A stretch of 41,466 nucleotides of DNA, from contig CAWKAN010000005.1 in NCBI GenBank assembly GCA_963847615.1, positions 1 through 41,466 of the forward strand. Reading direction: 5' to 3'. Positions within the stretch are counted from its first letter, which is position 1. Each line of letters starts with the position of its first letter. The position numbers were made by a program, and so were the translations under genes. Under the pieces are notes generated by a model, which was given only the letters and a program-made list of their open reading frames with translations, made no database searches and was not told where the DNA came from. The DNA comes from Palsa-883 sp963847615. GTDB taxonomy: Bacteria > Pseudomonadota > Alphaproteobacteria > Acetobacterales > Acetobacteraceae. Shown here piece after piece: positions 8,311-17,304 of the stretch.

Positions 8311-8314
8311 TGTC
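8270..8314 (+). repeat. Four copies of TGATGTC at the regulator-metH junction
   Basis: TGATGTC occurs at 8270, 8282, 8294 and 8308, spaced 12, 12 and 14 nt. In the regulator frame the first three read as repeated MSPL. In the fourth copy TGA is the real stop and ATG the real metH start. A tandem duplication of the stop-start segment is the simplest origin. Confidence 0.75.
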
Positions 8315-11300
8315 TTCCCGCCCCCATCTGCTCGATGCCTTGCGCGACCGCGTGCTGCTGTGCGACGGCGGCATGGGCAGCCGCGTGCAGGCCCTGACGC
8401 TCGATGTCGAGCACGACTATTGGGGCCGCGAGAACTGCACCGACGTGCTGTGCCTGTCGCGCCCCGACCTGGTGCGCGAGATCCACCGCGGCTACTTCGC
8501 CGCCGGCGCCGACATGGTGGAGACCAACAGCTTCGGCGGCTCGCCGGTCACCCTCGGCGAGTTCGATCTGGCCGACCGCGCCTTCGAGATCAACCGCGTC
8601 GCCGGCGAGCTGGCGCGCGAGGCCGCCGACAGTTTCGCCGACGGCCGCCATCGCTGGGTGCTGGGCAGCCTCGGCCCCGGCACCAAGCTGCCCAGCCTGG
8701 GCAACATCGGCTACGACGTGCTGGAGGCGGCGTTGGCCGAACAGTGCCGCGGCCTGATCGCCGGCGGCGTCGATGCCATCCTGATCGAGACCTGCCAGGA
8801 CACCTTGCAGATCAAGGCCGCGGTGAACGGCGCCAAGATCGCCCGCGCCGCCGCCGGCACCGACACGCCGATCTTCGTGCAGGTCACGGTGGAGACCACC
8901 GGCACACTGCTGGTCGGCCCCGACATCGCCGCCGCCGCCACCGTGGTGCACGCGCTGGACGTGCCGCTGATGGGGCTGAACTGCGCCACCGGCCCGCAGG
9001 AGATGGCCGAGCACGTAAGCTGGCTCGCCACCAACTGGCCGGGCCTGATCTCGGTGCAGCCGAATGCCGGGCTGCCCGAACTGGTCGATGGCCAGACCCA
9101 CTACCCGCTGGGCGCCGACCAGCTGGCGAGCTGGCTGGAGCGCTTCGTCGCCGAGGACGGGGTGAACCTGATCGGCGGCTGCTGCGGCACCTCGATCGCG
9201 CACATCGCCGCGCTGGATGCGATGCTGCGGCGCCGCGGCGCGCCCCGCCCGACGCCGGTGCCGCGCACCGCGGTCTGGGTGCCCTCGGTCGCCAGCCTCT
9301 ACCAGGCGGTGCCGTTGCGCCAGGAGAACGCCTATCTTCGCCATCGGCGAGCGCTGCAACGCCAACGGCTCGAAGAAGTGGCGCGAGCTGCAGGAAAAGC
9401 ACGACTGGGACGGCTGCGTCGCGATGGGCCGCGAGCAGCTCGGCGAGGGCTCGCACGCGCTGGACATCTGCACCGCCTTCGTCGGGCGCGACGAGACTGG
9501 CCGAGATGAGCGAGGTGATCCGCCGCTTCACCGGCAGCGTCAACGCGCCGCTGGTGATCGACAGCACGGAAACCCCGGTGATCGAGGCCGCGCTGAAGCT
9601 GCATGGCGGCAAGCCGATCATCAACTCGATCAACTTCGAGGACGGCGAGAGGCCACGCCACCGAACGGCTGAAGCTGGCCAAGCGGTTCGGCGCCGCGGT
9701 GATCGCGCTGACCATCGACGAGGTCGGCATGGCGAAGACCGCGCGGAGACAAACTGCGCATCGCGCGGCGCCTGGTGGATTTCGCCTGCAACCGGCACGG
9801 CCTGGCGCAGTCGGACCTGCTGATCGATCCGCTGACCTTCACCATCGCCACCGGCAACGAGGACGACCGCAAGCTGGCGCACTGGACGCTGGAGGGGATC
9901 GCGGCGATCCGCGCCGAGTTCCCCGACATCCAGATCATCCTCGGCCTGTCGAACGTCAGCTTCGGGCTCAACCCCGCCGCGCGCGCGGTGCTGAACAGCG
10001 TGTTCCTGGACCATGCCGCGCGGGCCGGGATGACCGGGGCGATCGTGCACGTCTCGAAGATCCGCCCGCTGCACCTGCTGGCGCCCGAGGAGGTGCAGGT
10101 CGCCGAGGACCTGATCTTCGACCGCCGCCGCGAGGGCTACGATCCGTTGCAGCGCCTGCTGGCGATTTTCGCCGACCGCAAGCTGGCCGACGCCGCGGTG
10201 AAGCAGCGCGCCGAGACGGTGGAGGGGCGGCTGAAGGACCGCATCGTCGACGGCGACCGCAAAGGGCTGGCCGCGGACCTGGACGAGGCGATGCTGAAGC
10301 TGCCGCCGCTGGAGATCATCAACAACGTACTGCTGGACGGCATGAAGGTGGTGGGCGAGCTGTTCGGCGCCGGCAAGATGCAGCTGCCCTTCGTGCTGCA
10401 AAGCGCCGAGACGATGAAGGCCGCCGTCGCCCATCTTGAGCCGCACATGGAACGGGTCGAGGGGCAGGAGAAGGGCACCATCGTGCTGGCGACCGTGAAG
10501 GGCGACGTGCACGACATCGGCAAGAACCTGGTCGACATCATCCTGACCAACAACGGCTATCGCGTGGTCAATCTCGGCATCAAGGTGCCGCTCGCCGACA
10601 TGCTGGCCGCGGTGCGGGAGAACCGGGCGCACGCCATCGGCATGTCCGGCCTGCTGGTGAAATCCACCGTGGTGATGCGGGAGAACCTGGAGGAGATGTC
10701 GCGGCAGAACCTGGACATCCCGGTGCTGCTGGGCGGCGCCGCGCTGACCCGGACCTATGTGGAGGACGCCTGCGTCGCCGCCTATGCCTCGGGCCGCGTC
10801 GCCTATGCGCGCGATGCGTTCGACGGGCTGCACCTGATGGACAAGGTGACCGGCAACGGCTTCGACGACTACCTGGCCGCGGTGCAGGCGCGGCGCAGCG
10901 GCAAGGCGCGCAACACCGCGCGCACGCTGGGCCAGGCCGATGCGCTTGCGTTTCGGCCGGTGGACGTCGCCGCGGTGCAGGCGCGGCGGCGACGGCTCAC
11001 GCGGGACGTGCCGGTGCCGACGCCGCCGTTCTGGGGCGCGCGGGTGGTCGAGGCGGCGCCCAAGGCGATCGTTCCGTTCCTGAACGAGCGCAGCCTGTAC
11101 CAGTTCCAGTGGGGCTTCCGCAAGCAGGGACGGTCGTTGGACGATTTCCTCGGCTGGGCGCGCCAGGAGCTGCGCCCGGTGATGCGGCGGATGCTGGGGA
11201 TCTGCGAGGCCGAGGGTATCCTGAAGCCGCAGGCGGTGTACGGCTACTGGAAGGCGGCCGGGCGAGGGCAACGACCTGATCCTGTTCGATCCCGACGGGC

Positions 11301-11803
11301 ACACGGAACTTGCGCGCTTCGCGCTGCCGCGCCAGCCGAAGCAGGATGGCGACTGCATCGCCGACTTCTTGCGCGACATCGACGAGGCCGAGCGCGACGT
11401 GATCGGTTTGCAGGTCGTCACGATGGGCAGCCGCGCCTCCGAGGTCGCGCGCGCCTGGTTCGAGGAGAACCGCTACCAGGACTATCTCTACCTGCACGGG
11501 CTGTCGGTGGAGATGGCCGAGGCGATGGCCGAGTACGTGCACAAGCGCATCCGCGCCGAGCTGGGCTTCGCCGGCGAGGACGAGCGCGAGATGGAGAAGA
11601 TGCTCGCGCAGGGCTATCGCGGCAGCCGCTATTCGTTCGGCTATCCGGCGTGTCCGAGGCTGGAGGACCAGGTGCCGCTGCTGCGCCTGCTGGACGCGGG
11701 GCGGATTGGGGTGACCTTGAGTGAGGAGTTCCAGTTGGATCCGGAACAATCCACCAGTGCGATCGTCGTGCTGAACCCGAAAGCAAAATACTTCTCGGTC
11801 TGA
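8310..11803 (+). pseudogene. metH: Cobalamin-dependent methionine synthase, split by five +1 shifts
   Basis: MetH moves a methyl group from methyltetrahydrofolate to homocysteine via cobalamin. All four modules are present in order: the homocysteine domain (8310-9250, LNCATGP and GGCCGTS zinc cysteines); the pterin domain (about 9330-10130, FAIGERCNANGSKKWRE, DSTETPVIEAALK, IIINSINFEDG-like IINSINFEDG); the cobalamin cap and domain (about 10130-10900, DVHDIGKNLVDIIL with the axial histidine); and the SAM activation domain (about 11000-11800, RYSFGYPACPRLEDQ). Frame changes, all +1, lie near 9334, 9497, 9653, 9746 and 11264; removing one base at each restores family sequence. Corrected length is about 1160 residues, normal for MetH. 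It starts at ATG 8310, coupled to the regulator. Whether the breaks are real or sequencing errors cannot be settled here. Confidence 0.92.
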
Positions 11804-11818
11804 TCCGGAGCGGCAAGG

Positions 11819-11934
11819 ATTCTCCCCCTCCCCCTGAGGGAGGGGGTTGGGGGGAGGGGTTGGTGCGGCAGGTGCCTTCGGTGCGACCCTGGCACCGGCC
11901 CCTCCCCCTACCCCTTCCCTCAAGGGGGGGGGAG
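11819..11934. repeat. Dispersed ttctccccctcccc inverted-repeat element
   Basis: The arms ttctccccctccccctgagg and the complement of ccttccctcaagggggggg flank G-rich runs (ggagggggttgggggg) and an inner imperfect hairpin. It lies directly after metH, where it could also act as a 3-prime stabiliser or terminator. It is the same general kind as the element at 37984-38112. Confidence 0.7.
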
Positions 11935-12030
11935 AACCCCGCGCGGCCCGCCCCGCCATTGGAGACACGCCGCCGCTGTGCCATCCTTTCGTCACTGACC
12001 GCACACCCTGGACGGGAGGGGCAACAAGCG

Positions 12031-13260
12031 ATGGACAGCAACACGGCACCGGTGGCGTTTCTCTCCGGCATCCGCATCGTCGACTTCACCCAGTTCGAAG
12101 CAGGACCTTCCTGCACCGAGGCGCTGGCCTGGCTCGGCGCGGACGTGGTGAAGATCGAGAACCCCAAGCTCGGCGATCCCGGCCGGCGGCGCCGGCCCGG
12201 CGCGCCGGACGAGGACCCCTGGTATTTCTACATCTTCAACGCCAACAAGAAATCCATGACGGTCAACCTGAAATCGCCGCGCGGGCTGGCGCTGGTGAAG
12301 GACCTGCTGCGCAAGGCCGATGTGTGCGTCGAGAACTTCGCCCCGGGCACGATCGAGCGGCTCGGGCTTGGCTACGACGACGTGAAGGCGCTGAACCCCG
12401 GCATCATCTACTGCCAGGTGAAGGGCTTCGGCGAGGGCAGCCCGTTCGAGGCCAATCTCGCCTTCGACATGATCGCGCAGGCCTGCGGCGGCACCATGAG
12501 CGTGACCGGCGAGGCCGGGCGCATGCCGGTGAAGCCCGGCATCTCGATCGGCGACACCGGCACCGGCATGCTGATGGCGATCACCATCCTGGGTGCGCTG
12601 TACCAGCGGCGCGACACCGGGCAGGGCAGGCGGCTGCAGGTGGCGATGCAGGACGCGATGCTGCACTACATGCGCACCAATTTCTCCACCCAGCGGCGCA
12701 CCGGCAAGCCGGTGGGGCGCGCGGGGGCCAAGGTGCCGGGCATCACCAACGCCCCCTCCGGGCTGTTTCCATGCAAGCCGGGCGGCTCGAACGACTGGGT
12801 CTACATCATGACCAGCCGCGCCAATCCCGAGCATTGGTCGCGGCTGATGACGCTGATCGGGCGCGAGGAGATGATCAACGATCCGCGCTACGCGACGCCG
12901 GCGGATCGGGTGAAGCACGAGGCCGATGTCGACGCGGCCATCACCGACTGGACGCTGCGGCACACGAAGTACGAGGCGATGAACCTGGTGGGCGGCGTGG
13001 GGGTGCCCTCGGGTGCGGTGCTGGACACGATGGAGTTGCAGAACGATCAGACCTTCGTCGAGCGCGGCATCATGCAGACGGTCGAGCACCCGAAGCTGGG
13101 GGCCTACAAGATGCCGACCTGGCCGGTGCGCATCGACGGCAAGCCGCCGCAACTGGTGCGGGCGCCGGAGCTGGGAGAACACACCGGCGCGGTGCTGGTG
13201 AAATGGCTGGGGATGACCGAGGCGGAGGTGGAGAAGTTGCGGGCCGAGGGGACGCTTTGA
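12031..13260 (+). CDS. CaiB/BaiF family CoA-transferase (formyl-CoA transferase-like)
   Basis: A 409-residue class III CoA-transferase, which moves CoA between carboxylic acids through an aspartyl-CoA intermediate. Visible family features are GIRIVDFTQFEAGPSCTEALAWLGADVVKIE at the N-terminus, NLKSPRGLALVKDLLRKADV, VENFAPGTIERLGLGYD, and the presumed catalytic aspartate in AFDMIAQACGG (Asp146), followed by TGTGMLMAITILGALYQR. The ATG at 12031 has an upstream gggagggg ribosome site. Formyl/oxalyl transfer is only one possibility; the family also uses succinyl, carnitinyl and other CoAs, and no neighbour fixes the substrate. It appears to be a single-gene unit. Confidence 0.88.
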   Translation: MDSNTAPVAFLSGIRIVDFTQFEAGPSCTEALAWLGADVVKIENPKLGDPGRRRRPGAPDEDPWYFYIFNANKKSMTVNLKSPRGLALVKDLLRKADVCVENFAPGTIERLGLGYDDVKALNPGIIYCQVKGFGEGSPFEANLAFDMIAQACGGTMSVTGEAGRMPVKPGISIGDTGTGMLMAITILGALYQRRDTGQGRRLQVAMQDAMLHYMRTNFSTQRRTGKPVGRAGAKVPGITNAPSGLFPCKPGGSNDWVYIMTSRANPEHWSRLMTLIGREEMINDPRYATPADRVKHEADVDAAITDWTLRHTKYEAMNLVGGVGVPSGAVLDTMELQNDQTFVERGIMQTVEHPKLGAYKMPTWPVRIDGKPPQLVRAPELGEHTGAVLVKWLGMTEAEVEKLRAEGTL

Positions 13261-13284
13261 ACGGATCACCGGCGCCCATGCGCT

Positions 13285-13449
13285 CGGTCCGTTGCCATAC
13301 CGTCATGGCCTAGCCTGATCGGTCCGTTACCTCACCGTCATGGCCTAGCCTGATCGGTCCGTTACCTCACCGTCATGGCCGGGCTTGACCCGGCCATCCG
13401 CGCACCGCCGCCTTGGGGGCAGATGGCCCGATCAAGCCCGGCCATGACG
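13285..13449. repeat. Three 35-bp tandem units running into a REP palindrome
   Basis: A 35-bp unit (cggtccgttacctcaccgtc...) is repeated at 13285, 13320 and 13355; the third diverges at its end. The third runs into an inverted repeat: cgtcatggccgggcttga (13371-13388) pairs perfectly with tcaagcccggccatgacg (13432-13449). The whole gap between the CoA-transferase and the oxygenase gene is this repeat. Confidence 0.75.
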
Positions 13450-13482
13450 ACAAGAGTGGGAAGACCAGGCGCGAGCGCCATC

Positions 13483-14214
13483 CTACGCGGCGTCGTGGAA
13501 GATCACCCCCAGCGTGAAGCGCTCCCCATCACGCACGGTGCTCACCCCATGGCGCAACGCGGCGCGATAGACCCCGCGTGCGCCGCGTGCCGGGCGGTGG
13601 TGCACGGCGAAGATCACCGCCTCGCCCTGGCGCAGCGGCACGACCTCGGCGCGCGATTGGGCACGCGGCTTCTGCTCCACCAGGACGAATTCGCCGCCGC
13701 TGAAATCGCGCGCCGGATCGCTCAGCAGGATCACCAGCTGCAACGGAAACACGTGCGCGCCGTAGAGATCCTGGTGCAGGCGGTTGTAGTCGCCAGGCCC
13801 ATATTTCAGCAGCAGCGGCGTCGGCCGCGTCTGCCCGGCGGCGTGACACTCGGTGAGAAACCCGTCGAGCGTCCCGGGCAACCGCCCCGCCTCGCCCAGC
13901 AGCGCCCGCCACCGGTTCGCGGTGGCCACCAGGCGCGGATAGAACGCGCGCCGCAGCGAAGCGACCGGATCGGGCAGCGGATAGGCAAAGTAGCGATACT
14001 CGCCCTGGCCATAGCCGTGCCGCGCCATCACGACCCGCGAGCGAAACCCATCCTCGCCCGCATACCGCGCCGCCATCGACGCACACTCCGCCGCCGACAG
14101 CAGCGGCCCGGTCACCGCGTGCCCGGCCGCATCCAAACCCGCGTCGATCGCCGCCCAGTCCAACTTGGCCACGCGATCCTCGATCGCGTGCGCCGTGGCA
14201 AACCCCTCCGTCAT
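13483..14214 (-). CDS. 2-oxoglutarate/Fe(II)-dependent oxygenase
   Basis: A 243-residue enzyme of the prolyl-hydroxylase-like double-stranded beta-helix type. Visible are LLKYGPGDYNRLHQDLYGAH (HxD iron ligands), FPLQLVILLSDPARDFSGGEFVLVEQ, and RHGVSTVRDGERFTLGVIFHD with the distal His and the 2-oxoglutarate-binding Arg. The ATG at 14214 is preferred over an upstream open extension because GGAGGGAGG precedes it and the extension is translated repeat DNA. The substrate is unknown; it may be a protein or a small molecule. The gene lies downstream of a structured repeat element separating it from the DHA2 exporter. Confidence 0.82.
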   Translation of the reverse strand: MTEGFATAHAIEDRVAKLDWAAIDAGLDAAGHAVTGPLLSAAECASMAARYAGEDGFRSRVVMARHGYGQGEYRYFAYPLPDPVASLRRAFYPRLVATANRWRALLGEAGRLPGTLDGFLTECHAAGQTRPTPLLLKYGPGDYNRLHQDLYGAHVFPLQLVILLSDPARDFSGGEFVLVEQKPRAQSRAEVVPLRQGEAVIFAVHHRPARGARGVYRAALRHGVSTVRDGERFTLGVIFHDAA

Positions 14215-14283
14215 GCGCGCCTCCCTCCCCGCCCCGCGCATCGTCGCGCAGCAACCCACCGCCGGCCACCCGATCCTTGCGCC

Positions 14284-14607
14284 AGAACAATCGGGCGAAC
14301 CGAGAGAAGGCCAGGGGCTTTGCCCCTGGACCCCACCAAGGGGCGCTGCCCCTTGGATCCCCGCCAAGGGCAGAGCCCTTGGAACCCTTCACTGGGAGTG
14401 GGTGATGGGGAGGGGGCGTGCGCGCGCGGCGTCGGTGCCGTCCGGCGCGCCGGGCGGCACCGACGCCGCGCGCGCACGCCCCCTCCCCATCACCCACTCC
14501 CAGTCATGGAGTCCAGAGGCTCCGCCTCTGGTGGGGGTCCAGGGGGCAACGCCCCCTGGCGGGTTTCAGGGCGGAGCCCTGACCTTCCTTCGGTTCGCCC
14601 GACTGCT
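14284..14607. repeat. Modular hairpin element, copy 1
   Basis: A 320-bp non-coding element bounded by inverted ends: tcgggcgaaccgagagaagg at 14291 and the matching complement ending at 14602. Inside are six short perfect hairpins, each with a 3-nt loop: 14311-14329, 14336-14356, 14364-14382, then 14513-14531, 14539-14559 and 14566-14582. Between the two sets of three is the long palindrome at 14391-14504. It ends 1 bp before the stop of the downstream-lying minus-strand exporter gene. A second copy, in opposite orientation, is at 23674-24025. No coding potential is supported. Confidence 0.85.
14391..14504. repeat. 114-bp perfect-arm palindrome inside element copy 1
   Basis: The left arm 14391-14440 and right arm 14455-14504 match 50 of 50 bases. 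The 14-base centre tccggcgcgccggg is itself a near palindrome (ccggcgcgccgg), so almost the whole 114 bp can fold into one hairpin or cruciform. Confidence 0.93.
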
Positions 14608-16239
14608 CTAGCGCCGGAGCGGCTGGCCGCGCGGGCTGAGCCGGGCCGGCAGCAGCGACGACAGCACCAGGGTCAGCACCGCCAGCAGGCAGGCGAGCAG
14701 GTAGTCGTTATGCAGTCCCGCGGCCATTGCCTCGGTCAGCCGCGCCAGCACGGGGCCCGCCAGTTCGCCGCGGTGGGTCGGGTCGAGCAGGTGGTCGGCC
14801 TCGAACATCAGGTCGGGGGCGCGGTGCAGCAGCGTCAAATTCAGCACCGCGCCGAACGAAGCGGCGCCCAGCGACTGGCCGACGAAGCGCAGGAACAGGC
14901 ACGACGAGGTGGCCGCGCCGCGCTGGTTCCACGGCACCGCCGCCTGGATCGAAACGATATAGGCGGTGTTGCACAGCCCCATGCCGATGCCGATCACCAA
15001 CGAGCCGACGGTGGCCCAGACCGGACCGCGCGCCGGCGTCAGCGTGACCAGCAGCAGGGACCCCGCCAGCAGCGCCAGCGCGCCGAGCACCGCGGCCAGC
15101 CGGTAGCTGGTGCGCACCATCAACCGCCCGCCGAAGATGCTGGCCAGCGCCCAGGTCACCGACATCGCGCCCAGCACCAGGCCGGCGATGGTAGCGCTCT
15201 GCCCCATCGCGCCCTGCACGTAGGCCGGCAGGAAGGCGGCGACGCCCATCATGATCGCCCCGGCCAGCCCGCCGCCGAGGCTGCCGACGACGATCACCCG
15301 GTGCTGCCACAGCTCCAGCGGCAGCATCGGCTCCTTGGTGGCGCGTTCGTGCAGGATCAGCGCCACCAGGGCCGCCAGGCCGCCCAGCACCAGCGCCAGC
15401 AGCACCGGGCGCGGCAGCGTCGCCTGCTGCACCATCGCCAGCATCAGCGCGCTGATCGACAGCAGCATCAGCAGCGAGCCGAGCCAGTCGATGCGCCGCG
15501 CCCGCGGGCGGATGTCCTCGTGCAGGAACGCCGCGATCATGCCGATCGCCGCCGCGCCGATCGGCAGGTTGACCCAGAAGACGAATTCCCAGTTCACGTG
15601 CTCGACCAGGAAGGCGCCGAGCAAGGGCCCGACCACGGCGGAGACGCCGAACACGGACGAGACGATGCCCTGCACGCGGGCGCGCTCCGCCGGGGTGTAG
15701 ATGTCGCCCAGGATGGTCATCGCCACCGGCTGCACGCCGCCCGCGCCGAACCCCTGCAGCAGGCGGAACACGATGAGCTGCACCATGGTGGTGGAGAAGC
15801 CGCACAGCGTGGAGCCGACCAGGAACAGCCCGGCGCCGGCGAAGAACATCCGCTTGCGGCCATACAGATCAGCAAGCCGGCCGTAGACCGGGATGCTGAC
15901 CGCCTGGGCCAGCAGGTAGACGGTGAACACCCAACTGAACACGCTGAAGCCGTGCAGGTCGCCGACGATGGTCGGCATCGCGGTGGCGACGATGGTGCTT
16001 TCCACCGCGGCCATGAAGGTGCCCATCAGGCAGGCGGCCAGCACCAGGGTGCGCCGCGCGTCGGCCGGCGGTTCCAGCAGGATGGGCGCGGCGGCGGCGC
16101 CCGCCCGCTCGACAGCGGCGGCAGCCCCCGCCCGCTCGATAGCGGCGGCAGTCGCCGCCCGGTCGATAGCGGCGGCAGTCGCCGCCCGGTCGATAGCGGC
16201 GGCAGTCGCCGCCAGGGCGTTCGTCTCGTCGTCGGCCAT
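14608..16239 (-). CDS. DHA2-family MFS drug exporter (EmrB/QacA-like)
   Basis: A 543-residue transporter with about fourteen helices. After a low-complexity N-terminus come MGTFMAAVESTIVATAMPTIVGDLHG (helix 1, typical of DHA2), GRLADLYGRKRMFFAGAGLF (MFS motif A), FRLLQGFGAGGVQPVAMTILGDIY (helices 4-5), and GPLLGAFLVEHVNWEFVFWVNLPIG (motif C and WxWxFxxNxPxG region). It exports drugs or metabolites by proton antiport, judging from the family. The first 52 residues hold repeated AATAAAIDR/AGAAAAVER units encoded by 27-bp tandem repeats, so the true start might lie within them. It is divergent from the SDR gene with about 120 bp between. The stop abuts the hairpin element. Confidence 0.9.
   Translation of the reverse strand: MADDETNALAATAAAIDRAATAAAIDRAATAAAIERAGAAAAVERAGAAAAPILLEPPADARRTLVLAACLMGTFMAAVESTIVATAMPTIVGDLHGFSVFSWVFTVYLLAQAVSIPVYGRLADLYGRKRMFFAGAGLFLVGSTLCGFSTTMVQLIVFRLLQGFGAGGVQPVAMTILGDIYTPAERARVQGIVSSVFGVSAVVGPLLGAFLVEHVNWEFVFWVNLPIGAAAIGMIAAFLHEDIRPRARRIDWLGSLLMLLSISALMLAMVQQATLPRPVLLALVLGGLAALVALILHERATKEPMLPLELWQHRVIVVGSLGGGLAGAIMMGVAAFLPAYVQGAMGQSATIAGLVLGAMSVTWALASIFGGRLMVRTSYRLAAVLGALALLAGSLLLVTLTPARGPVWATVGSLVIGIGMGLCNTAYIVSIQAAVPWNQRGAATSSCLFLRFVGQSLGAASFGAVLNLTLLHRAPDLMFEADHLLDPTHRGELAGPVLARLTEAMAAGLHNDYLLACLLAVLTLVLSSLLPARLSPRGQPLRR
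16091..16213 (-). repeat. 27-bp coding tandem repeat in the exporter N-terminus
   Basis: Units of 27 bp (gcggcggcagtcgccgcccg + gtcgata on the plus strand) lie at 16115, 16142 and 16169, with a shorter first unit at 16091 (24 bp) and a partial one at 16196. They encode AATAAAIDR-type nonapeptides ahead of the first membrane helix. The two central units are identical, a sign of recent expansion. Confidence 0.85.
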
Positions 16240-16359
16240 GTTCCCCCCGCTTGCCGCAACTCTGCCCCGGCGCGGGCGGTCCTGTCACCGACCAGGCGGA
16301 TGACAACCGGACAAACCGGCGCAATGCTGGGTTGCACGGCAAAAGCAACGGAGGCAACG

Positions 16360-17124
16360 ATGCGGTTCCAGGACAAGGTGGCGCTGATCACCGCGGCGGG
16401 CGCAGGGATTGGCCGCGCGACGGCCGGGATCATGGCGCGCGAGGGCGCGATCGTGGTCGGCGTGGACACCGACCAGGCGCGGCTCGACGCACTGGTGGAA
16501 GCGGTCTCGGCGGCGGGCGGGCGCGCCCACGCGCGGTGCGCCAACGCGCTGGACCCGGCGCAGGTGGACGCCGTGGTGGCGGAGACAGCACGCCAATTCG
16601 GCGGCGTGGACATCCTGGTCAACGCGGTGGGCGGCAGCACGGTGGTCCCACGCCCCTCGGCGACGGTGGATGAGCTCAGCTTCGCGGACTGGCAGAAGCT
16701 GATCGCCTTCAACCTGGAGGGCACCTTCCTGTTCACCCACGCGGTCGTGCCGGTGATGAAACAGGCGCGGCGCGGCAAGATCGTCAACCTGGCCTCGATC
16801 GCGGGGCGTGGGCTGAGCCGCTCGTCGTCCAGCGCCTATGCCGCGGCGAAGGGCGGCATCATCGCCTTCACCCGCAAGCTGGCGTTCGAGCTGGGGCCGT
16901 TCGGCATCACCATCAACGCGATCGCGCCAAGCCTGACGCTGAGCGAACGGCTGCTGCCGCACTGGAACCAGCGCGCGCCGGAGGACCAGGCGGCGGAGAT
17001 CGCGCTGGTGCCGCTGCGGCGGATCGCGCAGGCGGCGGATCAGGCCAAGGTGATCTGCTTCCTGGCCTCGTCGGATGCGGATTTCGTGACCGGGGTTACG
17101 ATTGACGTCACCGGTGGACAATGA
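16360..17124 (+). CDS. Short-chain dehydrogenase/reductase
   Basis: A 254-residue classical SDR. The nucleotide-binding motif is TAAGAGIG (residues 11-18, with Ala replacing the usual first Gly), followed by VDTD at the end of beta-2, which favours NAD(H) over NADP(H). Catalytic residues are Ser146 (NLASIAG), Tyr160 and Lys164 (YAAAK). NAVGG stands in for the usual NNAG. The C-terminal VTIDVTGGQ is standard. The ATG at 16360 follows a good site (GGAGG, 6 nt before). The substrate is unknown; 3-oxoacyl reductase or a sugar/alcohol dehydrogenase are both possible. It is divergently arranged with the DHA2 exporter. Confidence 0.9.
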   Translation: MRFQDKVALITAAGAGIGRATAGIMAREGAIVVGVDTDQARLDALVEAVSAAGGRAHARCANALDPAQVDAVVAETARQFGGVDILVNAVGGSTVVPRPSATVDELSFADWQKLIAFNLEGTFLFTHAVVPVMKQARRGKIVNLASIAGRGLSRSSSSAYAAAKGGIIAFTRKLAFELGPFGITINAIAPSLTLSERLLPHWNQRAPEDQAAEIALVPLRRIAQAADQAKVICFLASSDADFVTGVTIDVTGGQ

Positions 17125-17149
17125 GCGAAGGGGGCAGCGACGGATCACA

Positions 17150-17304
17150 CTAGCGGCGCTAATGGCTGACCGATCGGCCGGCGTTGGGCCGTTGGCATGA
17201 GTCTTGGTTTGGCGCGCGGCCGCCGCAACTCCCCTGGGCAACCCCGCGCGCGATACCAGCGGCCCGACACGGGCCGGACGGGCAGCAATCAGGGCCGTTG
17301 GTAT
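17150..17304. repeat. ATACCA...TGGTAT hairpin repeat, inverted pair
   Basis: A unit starting near 17153 (ctaatggctgaccgatcggc ... gtcttggtttggcg ... gataccag) is followed at 17252-17303 by an inverted half copy, ataccagcggcccgaca ... agggccgttggtat. The half copy is itself an inverted repeat (ATACCAGCGGCCC against GGGCCGTTGGTAT). The same unit occurs in tandem at 32837-33021. Confidence 0.75.

Noticed and set aside
14391..14504. Long palindrome considered as a transcription terminator or tRNA-like fold
   Set aside because: A 50-bp stem far exceeds a terminator, no T-tract follows it, and no tRNA features are present.
13375..17124. A 1249-codon open frame ending in the SDR domain
   Set aside because: Only the last 254 codons resemble a protein and have a ribosome site; the rest is antisense to the oxygenase and exporter genes and to the repeat element.
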